Below, one piece after another: positions 7,082-13,602 of a DNA stretch of 23,695 nucleotides. This DNA comes from Candidatus Aalborgicola danicus (lineage in GTDB: Bacteria > Pseudomonadota > Gammaproteobacteria > Burkholderiales > Burkholderiaceae_C). Location of the stretch: NCBI GenBank assembly GCA_016703945.1, contig JADJBC010000057.1:1-23695 (forward strand). Reading direction: 5' to 3'. The notes beneath the pieces were generated by a model. It saw only the letters and a program-made list of their open reading frames with translations, was not told where the DNA came from and did no database searches. The position numbers and the translations under genes were made by a program. The stretch's first letter is position 1. Each line of letters begins with the position of its first letter.

Positions 7082-7524
7082 CAGACCACCACCCTGCTCA
7101 ATGTGTCCTACGATGTGGCGCGCGAGTTCTACAAGGACACCCCAAGGGCATCAAGGACTGGAACGACCTGATCAAGCCCGGCGTGCAGGCCATCGTGGTC
7201 AACCCCAAGACCGGTGGCAACGGCCGCATGGCCTATCTGGCGGCCTGGGGCTCGGTGCAAAAAAAGGGCGGCACCGTCGCCAAAAAGGGTACCGCTGGGC
7301 AAGCAAAGGCGTACCTGAATTTCCTCTACTCCGACGCCGGGCAGGAGAATGCCGCCCAGCACGCGATCCGTCCCAGCAATGCGGCCATCCTGAAGAAGTA
7401 CGCCAGCACCTTCAAGCCCATCCAGCTGTTCGCCGTGGATGAGTTTTTCGGCTCGTTTGCTGAAGCCCAGAAGCTGCACTTCAACGACGGCGGCCAGTTC
7501 GACAAGCTGTACACGGTGAAGTAG
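7082..7524 (+). pseudogene. sbp: Second sulfate-binding protein gene, reduced by internal deletions
   Basis: The remnant begins QTTTLLNVSYDVAREFYKD, the start of a mature sulfate-binding protein. At about 7138-7142 it jumps, out of frame, to PKGIKDWNDLIKPGVQAIVV, a loss of roughly 95 residues. A second join near 7275 runs from GSVQKKGGT straight to VAKKGTAGQAKAYLNFLYSD, a loss of roughly 85 residues in frame. The C-terminus (IRPSNAAILKKYAS, LFAVDEFFGSF, FNDGGQFDKLY) is intact to the stop at 7522-7524. The ligand-binding middle is gone, so no functional protein can be made. It is a paralogue of the 4616-5641 gene, not a copy, since many residues differ. Its place before cysT suggests it was the original sbp of the operon. 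A collapsed assembly of two sbp genes is the alternative. Confidence 0.82.
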
Positions 7525-7540
7525 GCATCGAATGTCGCTC

Positions 7541-7590
7541 TGTTTTTGATAGCTGCTTGCGCAAGTAATACGAGGGCTACAGCTACTTTT
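7541..7590 (+). repeat. Interspersed repeat R1, copy B
   Basis: It contains TTTTTGATAGCTGCTTGCGC, then AATACGAGGGCTACAGCTAC. It sits 17 nt after the second sbp stop and covers the last codons and stop of dinD on the other strand, so it lies between two convergent gene ends. Confidence 0.6.
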
Positions 7591-8431
7591 TGCTTACAAG
7601 TTTTGTGCTTTTGATGGCTGCTGGCGGCTTGAGGTAGTTTTCACCTGTCACCACAGATTGACCGGTCTGGTCCTCCAGTTGCCTGCGGGCCTGGCGCGCA
7701 ATACGCCCGCCTGCTTGCGCGGCATTCTTGTTTTCATTCAAGCCGGTAGCGTCCACACTCTGGGCAATCTGGCGTGTAGACAACTCGGCCAGCGCGGTAA
7801 AAATCAGCTCAGCCTCGGTCATGTGGTCGCGCAGGTTGTGGCTGCTCAATCCCTTGGCCTGCTTGTGCTCCTTGACACTCAACCCCGTCCACTCCTGATG
7901 AATGATGTTGGTCAGAATGGCGAACTCCTGCCCCGCTTTGATGTCGTGCTCGCTCCAGTAGTCGGTGAGCTTGTTGCGCGTTTCCTGCCCGGTCATGCGC
8001 TGCTGGATCCACTTGTCGCTGCGCCCATGCTGCTGCCAGGTTTCACGGGCGCGGTTCAGGGACAGCGCGGGGTCGGCCATTTCCTGCATGCGCTCGTAAC
8101 CGACTTTGGCAAGCCATAGCTTGATGGGCTCGGCTTTGGGGCTGGGGATGGATTGGACGATGCGCAACAGCGTTTCCGCTTTGGCGCAGTCGGTTTCACG
8201 CTGCTTGCCATCCGCTGCTTGTAATTTGAACTGTACGATTTCCTCGTACGGTTGCTCGGAGCCCGCCTCCTGCGCCAGCTTTCGCTTGAGGTCTGACCAA
8301 TAACGCTTGGCACTCTTGCTCTCGGTCAGCACCTGCACCACATCCACCACCGAGAACCACCAGGTCTCTGTGTCCTCGTCATACACCCGGCGAATGGATT
8401 GACCGTCAAAGTCCGTTGGCAGAATTTTCAT
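7583..8431 (-). CDS. dinD: DNA-damage-inducible protein D-like (BRO-N domain)
   Basis: The 282-residue protein starts with a BRO-N type domain (about residues 5-110): IRRVYDEDTETWWFSVVDVV, then KRYWSDLKRKL and QSIPSPKAEPIKLWLAKVGY. Such domains bind DNA in phage antirepressors. The C-terminal half, TNIIHQEWTGLSVKEHKQAK, then LSSHNLRDHMTEAELIFTAL, ELSTRQIA and NENKNAAQAGGRIARQARRQ, matches the DinD family. E. coli DinD is SOS-induced and inhibits RecA filament activities in vitro. A LexA box 45 bp upstream supports the call strongly. ATG 8431 has GGAG at 7 nt; an ATG at 8437 is too close to that site. The stop lies inside repeat R1-B, so the repeat may supply the last residues. It is inserted against the direction of the sulfate operon, between the sbp remnant and cysT. 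Confidence 0.85.
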   Translation of the reverse strand: MKILPTDFDGQSIRRVYDEDTETWWFSVVDVVQVLTESKSAKRYWSDLKRKLAQEAGSEQPYEEIVQFKLQAADGKQRETDCAKAETLLRIVQSIPSPKAEPIKLWLAKVGYERMQEMADPALSLNRARETWQQHGRSDKWIQQRMTGQETRNKLTDYWSEHDIKAGQEFAILTNIIHQEWTGLSVKEHKQAKGLSSHNLRDHMTEAELIFTALAELSTRQIAQSVDATGLNENKNAAQAGGRIARQARRQLEDQTGQSVVTGENYLKPPAAIKSTKLVSKK

Positions 8432-8476
8432 GCACATGCTCCCAGTGTTTGCACCAGATCAATCTTGCAACAATAA

Positions 8477-8492
8477 CTGTTATTTTATACAG
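8477..8492. promoter_or_regulatory. LexA (SOS) box upstream of dinD
   Basis: On the minus strand the site reads CTGTATAAAATAACAG, that is CTG, ten mostly A/T bases, CAG, close to the LexA consensus CTGTATATATATACAG. It lies 45 bp before the dinD ATG, where it would cover the promoter. It also lies 160 bp upstream of cysT on the other side. Confidence 0.88.
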
Positions 8493-8652
8493 CCTCAAAG
8501 CGGCCATTATCTGTATTCGCCGGGTTCTTGGTATGCCCATTCAGCAATCTGCGGGATAAGCAAACAACAAGTCTGTAGTTTGCATTCGCGCTGTAGCTAT
8601 TCAGAATCGCGGCTTCGTCACTACCCTGTGACTTTCGACCGATTTCTGTTCC

Positions 8653-9486
8653 ATGCCAATTGCTTCCGGCGCCAGGCGCGCGCCCAAACGTGTTCTGCCC
8701 GGCTTCAAGCTGACGCTGGGCTTCACGCTGTTCTACCTCAGCATCATCGTGCTGATTCCGCTCTCCGCCCTGGTGTTCAAGACCTTCACGCTGACCTGGG
8801 AGCAGTTTGTGTTCGCCGTCAGCAGCCCGCGGGTCATGGCGGCCTACCGGCTGACCTTTGGCGCGTCGTTTGTTGCGGCCGTTGTCAATGCCTTCTTTGG
8901 CCTTTTGATTGCATGGGTACTTGTGCGCTACACGTTTCCTGGCAAGAAGCTTATCGATGCGCTGGTGGACCTGCCGTTTGCACTGCCCACGGCCGTGGCC
9001 GGCATTTCGCTCACCGCGCTCTTGGCCAGCAACGGCTGGATCGGCAGTCTGCTGGAGCCCCATGGCATACAACTGGCATTCAACCGCAACGGCGTCGTGA
9101 TTGCGCTGATCTTTATCGGCCTGCCCTTTGTCGTACGCACGGTGCAACCGGTGCTGGAAGACGCGGAGAAAGAATTGGAAGAAGCCGCCACCTGCCTGGG
9201 CGCGACGCGCTGGCAGACCTTTCGTTATGTGATTTTTCCGACCGTGGCGCCTGCCTTGCTCACCGGCTTTGCGATGGCCTTTGCCCGCGCCATTGGTGAA
9301 TATGGCTCGGTGATTTTTATTGCCGGCAACATGCCCATGGTGTCCGAGATCACGCCGCTGATCATCATCGGCAAGCTGGAGCAGTATGACTATGCCGGAG
9401 CGACCGCCGTGGCCGTGGTGCTGCTGGTGATTTCGTTTGCGCTGCTGTTGGTGATCAATGCGCTGCAAGCCTGGCAGAGAAAATGA
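8653..9486 (+). CDS. cysT: Sulfate/thiosulfate ABC transporter permease CysT
   Basis: The 277-residue inner-membrane protein has about six membrane segments, the first at residues 17-41 (KLTLGFTLFYLSIIVLIPLS). VDLPFALPTAVAGI and the coupling loop EEAATCLGATRWQTFRYVIFPTVAPALLTG, with its EAA motif, are typical of CysT (CysU). It pairs with CysW to form the sulfate channel driven by CysA. Its stop overlaps the cysW start by 4 nt (ATGA). No strong ribosome site is visible before ATG 8653. Upstream, where sbp normally lies, there is now dinD on the other strand, so the three transport genes must use a promoter in the 8493-8652 gap or read-through. Confidence 0.95.
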   Translation: MPIASGARRAPKRVLPGFKLTLGFTLFYLSIIVLIPLSALVFKTFTLTWEQFVFAVSSPRVMAAYRLTFGASFVAAVVNAFFGLLIAWVLVRYTFPGKKLIDALVDLPFALPTAVAGISLTALLASNGWIGSLLEPHGIQLAFNRNGVVIALIFIGLPFVVRTVQPVLEDAEKELEEAATCLGATRWQTFRYVIFPTVAPALLTGFAMAFARAIGEYGSVIFIAGNMPMVSEITPLIIIGKLEQYDYAGATAVAVVLLVISFALLLVINALQAWQRK

Positions 9487-10442
9487 ATACACCCCTGAGC
9501 CAGACTCGCCCTGCGAGTCCGTCTTCCCCTCAAGGGGACAACGCCAGCGGCCCTGCAAAGCCGGTTCCGCGGCGTTCCCGCGCGAACACCCCTACCTCGG
9601 AGCCGGACTGGGTCAAGTGGAGCCTGATCAGCGTTGCGCTGGTTTTCATTTTTCTGTTCCTGATCCTGCCGCTGGCCGCCGTGTTCACCGAGGCCTTGCG
9701 CAAGGGCTCCGACGCATTCCTGGAGGCCTTCAAGGAACCCGACGCCTGGAGCGCGATCCGCCTGACGCTCATCACCGCCGCCATTGCGGTACCGCTGAAC
9801 CTGGTATTTGGCGTGGCCGCGGCCTGGGCCATTACGAAGTACGAGTTCCGCGGCAAGGCCTTCCTGACGACGCTGGTGGACCTGCCGTTCTCGGTGTCGC
9901 CCGTCGTGGCTGGCCTGATCTATGTGCTGATGTTTGGTGCCCAGGGCTGGTTTGGCCCATGGCTGCAGGCGCACGACATCAAGATCGTGTTTGCCGTGCC
10001 CGGCATTGTGCTGGCCACCATCTTCGTGACCTTCCCATTCATCGCCCGGGAGCTGATCCCGCTGATGCAGGCGCAAGGCACCGACGAGGAGCAGGCCGCC
10101 CAGGTGCTGGGCGCCACCGGCTGGCAGACCTTCTGGCACGTGACGCTGCCCAACATCAAGTGGGGCCTGATCTATGGCGTGATCCTGTGCAACGCACGGG
10201 CCATGGGCGAGTTTGGCGCGGTGTCGGTGGTGTCGGGTCACATCCGCGGCCAGACCAACACCATGCCGCTGCATGTGGAAATTTTGTACAACGAATACCA
10301 GTCGGTGGCGGCCTTTGCCGTGGCCTCGCTGCTGGCGCTGCTGGCCCTGGTCACGCTGGTGATCAAGTCCTTGGTGTGGCAACTTGAGCGCGAAATGGGC
10401 TCCGCTGCTGCGCTGCCGCCGGAGCGGCCGCTTGCGCTATGA
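9483..10442 (+). CDS. cysW: Sulfate/thiosulfate ABC transporter permease CysW
   Basis: The 319-residue protein has the CysW features LTLITAAIAVPLNLVFGVAA, TTLVDLPFSVSPVVAGLIYV, the EAA loop AAQVLGATGWQTFWHVTLPN and ARAMGEFGAVSVVSGHIRGQ. It is the second membrane subunit of the sulfate importer. The first 40 residues before the first membrane helix are unusual, rich in Pro, Ser and Ala, and encoded by repeat R2a (9492-9580), so a repeat seems to have become part of the coding sequence. The start overlaps the cysT stop by 4 nt. A start inside or after the repeat cannot be excluded, but the ATGA overlap favours 9483. The cysA gene follows after a second R2-like segment. Confidence 0.93.
   Translation: MNTPLSQTRPASPSSPQGDNASGPAKPVPRRSRANTPTSEPDWVKWSLISVALVFIFLFLILPLAAVFTEALRKGSDAFLEAFKEPDAWSAIRLTLITAAIAVPLNLVFGVAAAWAITKYEFRGKAFLTTLVDLPFSVSPVVAGLIYVLMFGAQGWFGPWLQAHDIKIVFAVPGIVLATIFVTFPFIARELIPLMQAQGTDEEQAAQVLGATGWQTFWHVTLPNIKWGLIYGVILCNARAMGEFGAVSVVSGHIRGQTNTMPLHVEILYNEYQSVAAFAVASLLALLALVTLVIKSLVWQLEREMGSAAALPPERPLAL
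9492..9580 (+). repeat. Interspersed repeat R2, copy a, inside the cysW reading frame
   Basis: The run CCCCTGAGCC, then GTCTTCCCCTCAAGGGGAC, then GCAAAGCCGGTTCCGCGG recurs with small changes on the minus strand at 20888-20965. The 3' part recurs at 10500-10530. It is translated as residues of the CysW N-terminus. Confidence 0.65.
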
Positions 10443-10445
10443 ACA

Positions 10446-10530
10446 CCCCCCGGCTTGCCCACTGCCCCGTCATCGGCTTGCAAAGCCGAGAAGCCATTGG
10501 CCCCGGCAAAGCGGTTCCACGGCATTCCGG
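10446..10530 (+). repeat. R2-like repeat, copy b, with hairpin between cysW and cysA
   Basis: The segment GGCAAAGCGGTTCCACGGCA matches the 3' half of R2. Just before it, TCGGCTT (10473-10479) and AAGCCGA (10483-10489) form a perfect 7-bp stem with a 3-base loop. It fills most of the 126-nt gap between cysW and cysA. Such a hairpin could stabilise mRNA or tune cysA expression; no T-run follows it, so it is not a standard terminator. Confidence 0.5.
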
Positions 10531-10568
10531 TGCAGGAACTTCACACCCTGTCCTTTTGAGATATTCGT

Positions 10569-11663
10569 ATGAGCATCGCAATTCGCAACGTCAATAAAGC
10601 CTTCGGCACTTTCCAGGCCCTGAATGATGTCAGTCTGGACATCAACTCTGGCGAACTGGTCGCCCTGCTAGGCCCCTCGGGCTGCGGCAAGACCACACTG
10701 CTGCGCATCATCGCCGGGCTGGAGACGGCCGACCAGGGCAACATCTTGTTCAGCGGCGAAGACACCACCGACGTCCACGTGCGCGAGCGCAACGTGGGCT
10801 TTGTGTTCCAGCACTACGCGCTGTTTCGCCACATGAGCGTGTTCGACAACGTGGCCTTTGGCCTGCGCATGAAGCCGCGTGCCGTGCGCCCGTCCGAGAC
10901 CGTCATCAAGCAGAAGGTGCATGAGCTGCTGGGTCTGGTGCAGCTGGACTGGCTCGCGGACCGCTACCCGGCGCAGCTCTCCGGCGGCCAGCGCCAGCGC
11001 ATTGCCCTGGCGCGTGCCCTGGCCGTGGAGCCCAAGGTGCTGCTGCTGGACGAGCCCTTTGGTGCGCTGGATGCCAAGGTGCGCAAGGAGTTGCGCCGCT
11101 GGCTGCGCCGCCTGCACGACGACCTGCATGTGACCAGTATTTTTGTGACGCACGACCAGGAAGAGGCGCTGGAAGTGGCCGACCGCGTCGTGCTGATGAA
11201 CAGTGGCCGGGTCGAACAAATCGGTTCACCGCAAGAGGTGTGGGACCACCCGGCCAGCCCCTTTGTGTATGGATTCCTGGGCGATGTGAATCTGTTCCAC
11301 GGCCGCGCGCATGAGGGTGAAATGCACATCGGTGAAGCACAACACGGCGTGCGGCTGGCCAGCCCCGAGCACAGCGAAGCGCAAGACGCCAAGGCCTTTG
11401 CCTATGTACGACCGCACGACCTGGATGTGCAACGGTATGTGGTGGGCACCAACCACAGCGGCATTGTGGCCAAACTGGTGCGGGCCATCGTGGTCGGCCC
11501 GGTGGCCCGCCTGGAGTTGTTGCCCCAGGACAGCAGCGCGGCGGGCAGCGGAGACATCATTGAGGCACAGCTGGGCGCGCAAGAGTACAAGGCACTGGGC
11601 CTGCAGGAAGGGGATATGGTGGTGCTGACGCCCCGCAAGGCACGGGTCTTTGTGACGGTCTAG
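10569..11663 (+). CDS. cysA: Sulfate/thiosulfate ABC transporter ATP-binding protein CysA
   Basis: The 364-residue ATPase has every nucleotide-binding element. They are Walker A GPSGCGKT (35-42), Q-loop FVFQHYALF (78-86), signature LSGGQ (137-141), Walker B VLLLDEP (157-163), D-loop and switch H195 (THDQEEA). After residue 240 comes the regulatory beta domain of CysA/MalK-type ATPases, with AYVRPHDLDVQR. It powers sulfate and thiosulfate import through CysT and CysW with a periplasmic Sbp/CysP protein. It is the last gene of the transport set; the next gene starts 203 nt later behind its own operator-like site. The ribosome site is weak (GAG 9 nt upstream). Confidence 0.96.
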   Translation: MSIAIRNVNKAFGTFQALNDVSLDINSGELVALLGPSGCGKTTLLRIIAGLETADQGNILFSGEDTTDVHVRERNVGFVFQHYALFRHMSVFDNVAFGLRMKPRAVRPSETVIKQKVHELLGLVQLDWLADRYPAQLSGGQRQRIALARALAVEPKVLLLDEPFGALDAKVRKELRRWLRRLHDDLHVTSIFVTHDQEEALEVADRVVLMNSGRVEQIGSPQEVWDHPASPFVYGFLGDVNLFHGRAHEGEMHIGEAQHGVRLASPEHSEAQDAKAFAYVRPHDLDVQRYVVGTNHSGIVAKLVRAIVVGPVARLELLPQDSSAAGSGDIIEAQLGAQEYKALGLQEGDMVVLTPRKARVFVTV

Positions 11664-11792
11664 CCCATTACCGAGCAGCGGTGTACGTTTGTATATAGCT
11701 GAATCCCATTGGCAGTCCGGGGGCGATTACAAAGGACCGCAAGGATGCCGATTGGGTTTACCGCTCTAATGCGTTGCCGGGGTATGGACATT

Positions 11793-11812
11793 TTGTGTAC
11801 GAACGTACACAA
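11793..11812. promoter_or_regulatory. Perfect 20-bp palindromic operator
   Basis: TTGTGTACG and CGTACACAA are perfect 9-bp arms around AA. A second, partial site with the half GTGTACG lies at 11681-11693. The palindrome falls between a TGGACA hexamer (11785-11790) and a possible -10 (ACAATA, 11809-11814), where binding would block transcription of the next genes. The form is typical of TetR-family sites; the regulator is unknown. No T-rich terminator is seen after cysA in this 203-nt gap. Confidence 0.65.
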
Positions 11813-11866
11813 TAAAGTCATTCAACGCTTTGTTGAACATGCCTTCACCTGCAAGAGGTTCGAACC

Positions 11867-12310
11867 ATGAGCACACCCGCCAAGAAAACAGCGCCCGCAG
11901 CCAAACCAACTATTGCAAAGCCCGACGCGAAAGCTACGCCGCGTCCCGCTGCCCGGGCCAGTGCCACGGCAGGCGGCGCATCGGCTGAGCCTTCCCTGCG
12001 TTTTCACCACTCGGTGGATCTGCGCAGCAAGACCAACAAAGTGCTCCAGGCCATCGATGCGAAGCCGGACCACGCGGGCCATCCGGGTGCTTTGGCAGAC
12101 CTCGTAGGTGAATTGGTGGAAGCCGGCATGGACTACTATTTCCTGCGGCCGCTGAAGCTTGCCGAGGTGGGTTTTCTGACCGAACAGTCTGCCCGCCTGG
12201 GTCTCTCGGGTGCTGTCAAACTCATCAACTCGGTCAGCCGCAAATTCATTGTCCGCATGGACAGTGTGCAACTTCAAATTGTGGCCACCCACATTCGCAG
12301 CCTGTCATGA
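11867..12310 (+). CDS. Unknown small protein with Ala/Lys/Pro-rich N-terminus
   Basis: I do not recognise a family. The 147-residue protein has a low-complexity, basic first 45 residues (MSTPAKKTAPAAKPTIAKPD and on) resembling the lysine/alanine/proline tails of phasin-like and histone-like proteins. The folded part, about 47-147, is predicted mostly helical by eye: FHHSVDLRSKTNKVLQAIDA, LADLVGELVEAGMDYYFLRP, LKLAEVGFLTEQSARLGLSG, and VKLINSVSRKFIVRMDSVQL. It has no signal peptide, membrane helix or cysteine. The ATG follows AGAGG. Its stop lies 14 nt before the start of the hydrolase gene, so the two form an operon behind the 20-bp palindrome. A cytoplasmic helper or surface-binding partner of that hydrolase is possible but unproven. 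Confidence 0.8.
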   Translation: MSTPAKKTAPAAKPTIAKPDAKATPRPAARASATAGGASAEPSLRFHHSVDLRSKTNKVLQAIDAKPDHAGHPGALADLVGELVEAGMDYYFLRPLKLAEVGFLTEQSARLGLSGAVKLINSVSRKFIVRMDSVQLQIVATHIRSLS

Positions 12311-12324
12311 AAGGAGCCAAGGCC

Positions 12325-13602
12325 ATGAAGCCGGTTTATGTTCACCCGTCAGACCTGCGTGGCTACAGCCACCTTGCCATCCAGGCCACGCTGGGCGTCA
12401 CGGACTTGGTGGAGGCCATGCACCACACCATTCTGCGGCTTCCAGCACCCACAGCAAAACGCGTGGGCAAGCCGACGTCGCGCGTGCACCGGGGCGTGGA
12501 CACCACGCTGCGCAGCGCCAGCGGCTGGGTCTACCGCGTGATTCGTGGCGCTACCAACCTGGTGGGTGGTGGCCTGGATGCGGCACTGGGGCAGTTGAAA
12601 CCCGAGCTCGACGCCATGGAATCCAGCGCCGAACGGGCAACCATTTTGGCGATTGTGAACGGCGTTTTGGGCGACCATATGGCGGCGCACAACAACCCGC
12701 TGACTATCCAGATGGGCTGGCGCAAAGACGGCAAGTCGCTGCCGCTGACAACACAGGCACTGGCCGCCGCCTGGCCGACAACCAGCGGAAAAATCCTGGT
12801 GCTGCTGCACGGCCATTGCATGAACGAGATGCAATGGACGCGCAACGGGCACAACCACGGAGCCGTTTTAACTGCCAGCAGCGGCTACACCCCCATGGTG
12901 CTGCGCTACAACACCGGGCTGCATGTTTCAACCAATGGGCGCGCGCTGGCCGAGCAACTGGAGCAATTGGTGAACGCCTGGCCGGTCCCGGTCAGTGACA
13001 TCCGCATCGTGGGTTACAGCATGGGCGGCTTGCTGGCGCGCAGCGCCTTCTATTACGGCGAACAGGCGGCCCACCAGTGGATGCGCCGCGTTGGCAAGCT
13101 GTTTTTTGTGGGTACCCCACACCACGGCTCCATGGTCGAGCGTGCCGGCAACCTGGTGGACGTGGCGCTGTCCGTCAGCCCCTATTCGCGCGCCCTGTCA
13201 CGCCTCGGAAAAATCCGCAGCGCCGGCACCACGGACCTGCGTTTTGGCAACCTGGTTGACGAAGACTGGGCCGGGCGCGACCGCTTCGCCCCGGGGGCCG
13301 ACCCGCGCCAGCCTTTGCCGTTACCGGCCCACGTACAGTGTTATGCCATTGCAGCAATGCTGGCCAAAAACCACGGGGCCATGCCGGACAAATGGCTGGG
13401 CGACGGGCTGGTGCCGGTGGACAGCGCGCTGGGGCGCCACAGCGACACCGAACACACGCTGGCCCTGCCGGTTCAGAACCAAAAAGTTTTCCCCGAGACT
13501 TCGCACCTGGGGCTGCTGGACAGCCAAGCCGTTTGCAGCCAGCTACAAGCGTGGTTCGATGCGCCCCAGCACGCCGCAGACGGTTACGCTGGCGCGGTGT
13601 GA
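12325..13602 (+). CDS. Alpha/beta-hydrolase (lipase/esterase-like)
   Basis: The 425-residue protein has an N-terminal helical region of about 150 residues, then a lipase-type alpha/beta-hydrolase core. The oxyanion-hole strand is ILVLLHGHCMNEMQW (H162-G163). The nucleophile elbow is GYSMGG with S232. VGTPHHGSMVERAGN is the strand-six segment common to triacylglycerol lipases and PGAP1-like esterases. The catalytic acid is probably D in WLGDGLVPVDSAL and the histidine that in TSHLGLL. No signal peptide is visible, so it is likely cytoplasmic. ATG 12325 is preferred over 12307 because AAAGGAG lies 8 nt upstream. The upstream partner and operator hint at a lipid or polyester substrate. Its end overlaps the convergent cyclase gene by 19 bp. 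Confidence 0.85.
   Translation: MKPVYVHPSDLRGYSHLAIQATLGVTDLVEAMHHTILRLPAPTAKRVGKPTSRVHRGVDTTLRSASGWVYRVIRGATNLVGGGLDAALGQLKPELDAMESSAERATILAIVNGVLGDHMAAHNNPLTIQMGWRKDGKSLPLTTQALAAAWPTTSGKILVLLHGHCMNEMQWTRNGHNHGAVLTASSGYTPMVLRYNTGLHVSTNGRALAEQLEQLVNAWPVPVSDIRIVGYSMGGLLARSAFYYGEQAAHQWMRRVGKLFFVGTPHHGSMVERAGNLVDVALSVSPYSRALSRLGKIRSAGTTDLRFGNLVDEDWAGRDRFAPGADPRQPLPLPAHVQCYAIAAMLAKNHGAMPDKWLGDGLVPVDSALGRHSDTEHTLALPVQNQKVFPETSHLGLLDSQAVCSQLQAWFDAPQHAADGYAGAV

Noticed and set aside
7583..8492. Prophage remnant suggested by the BRO-N domain
   Set aside because: No integrase, phage structural gene or attachment repeat was seen. The C-terminal half and the LexA box fit chromosomal dinD.
8485..9558. 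A 357-codon minus-strand open frame across the cysT region
   Set aside because: It is antisense to cysT, whose membrane-protein sequence is unmistakable. The translation is highly charged with no known motif.
9390..10382. A 330-codon minus-strand open frame opposite cysW
   Set aside because: It is a shadow of cysW with His/Gln/Gly-rich composition and no start signal.
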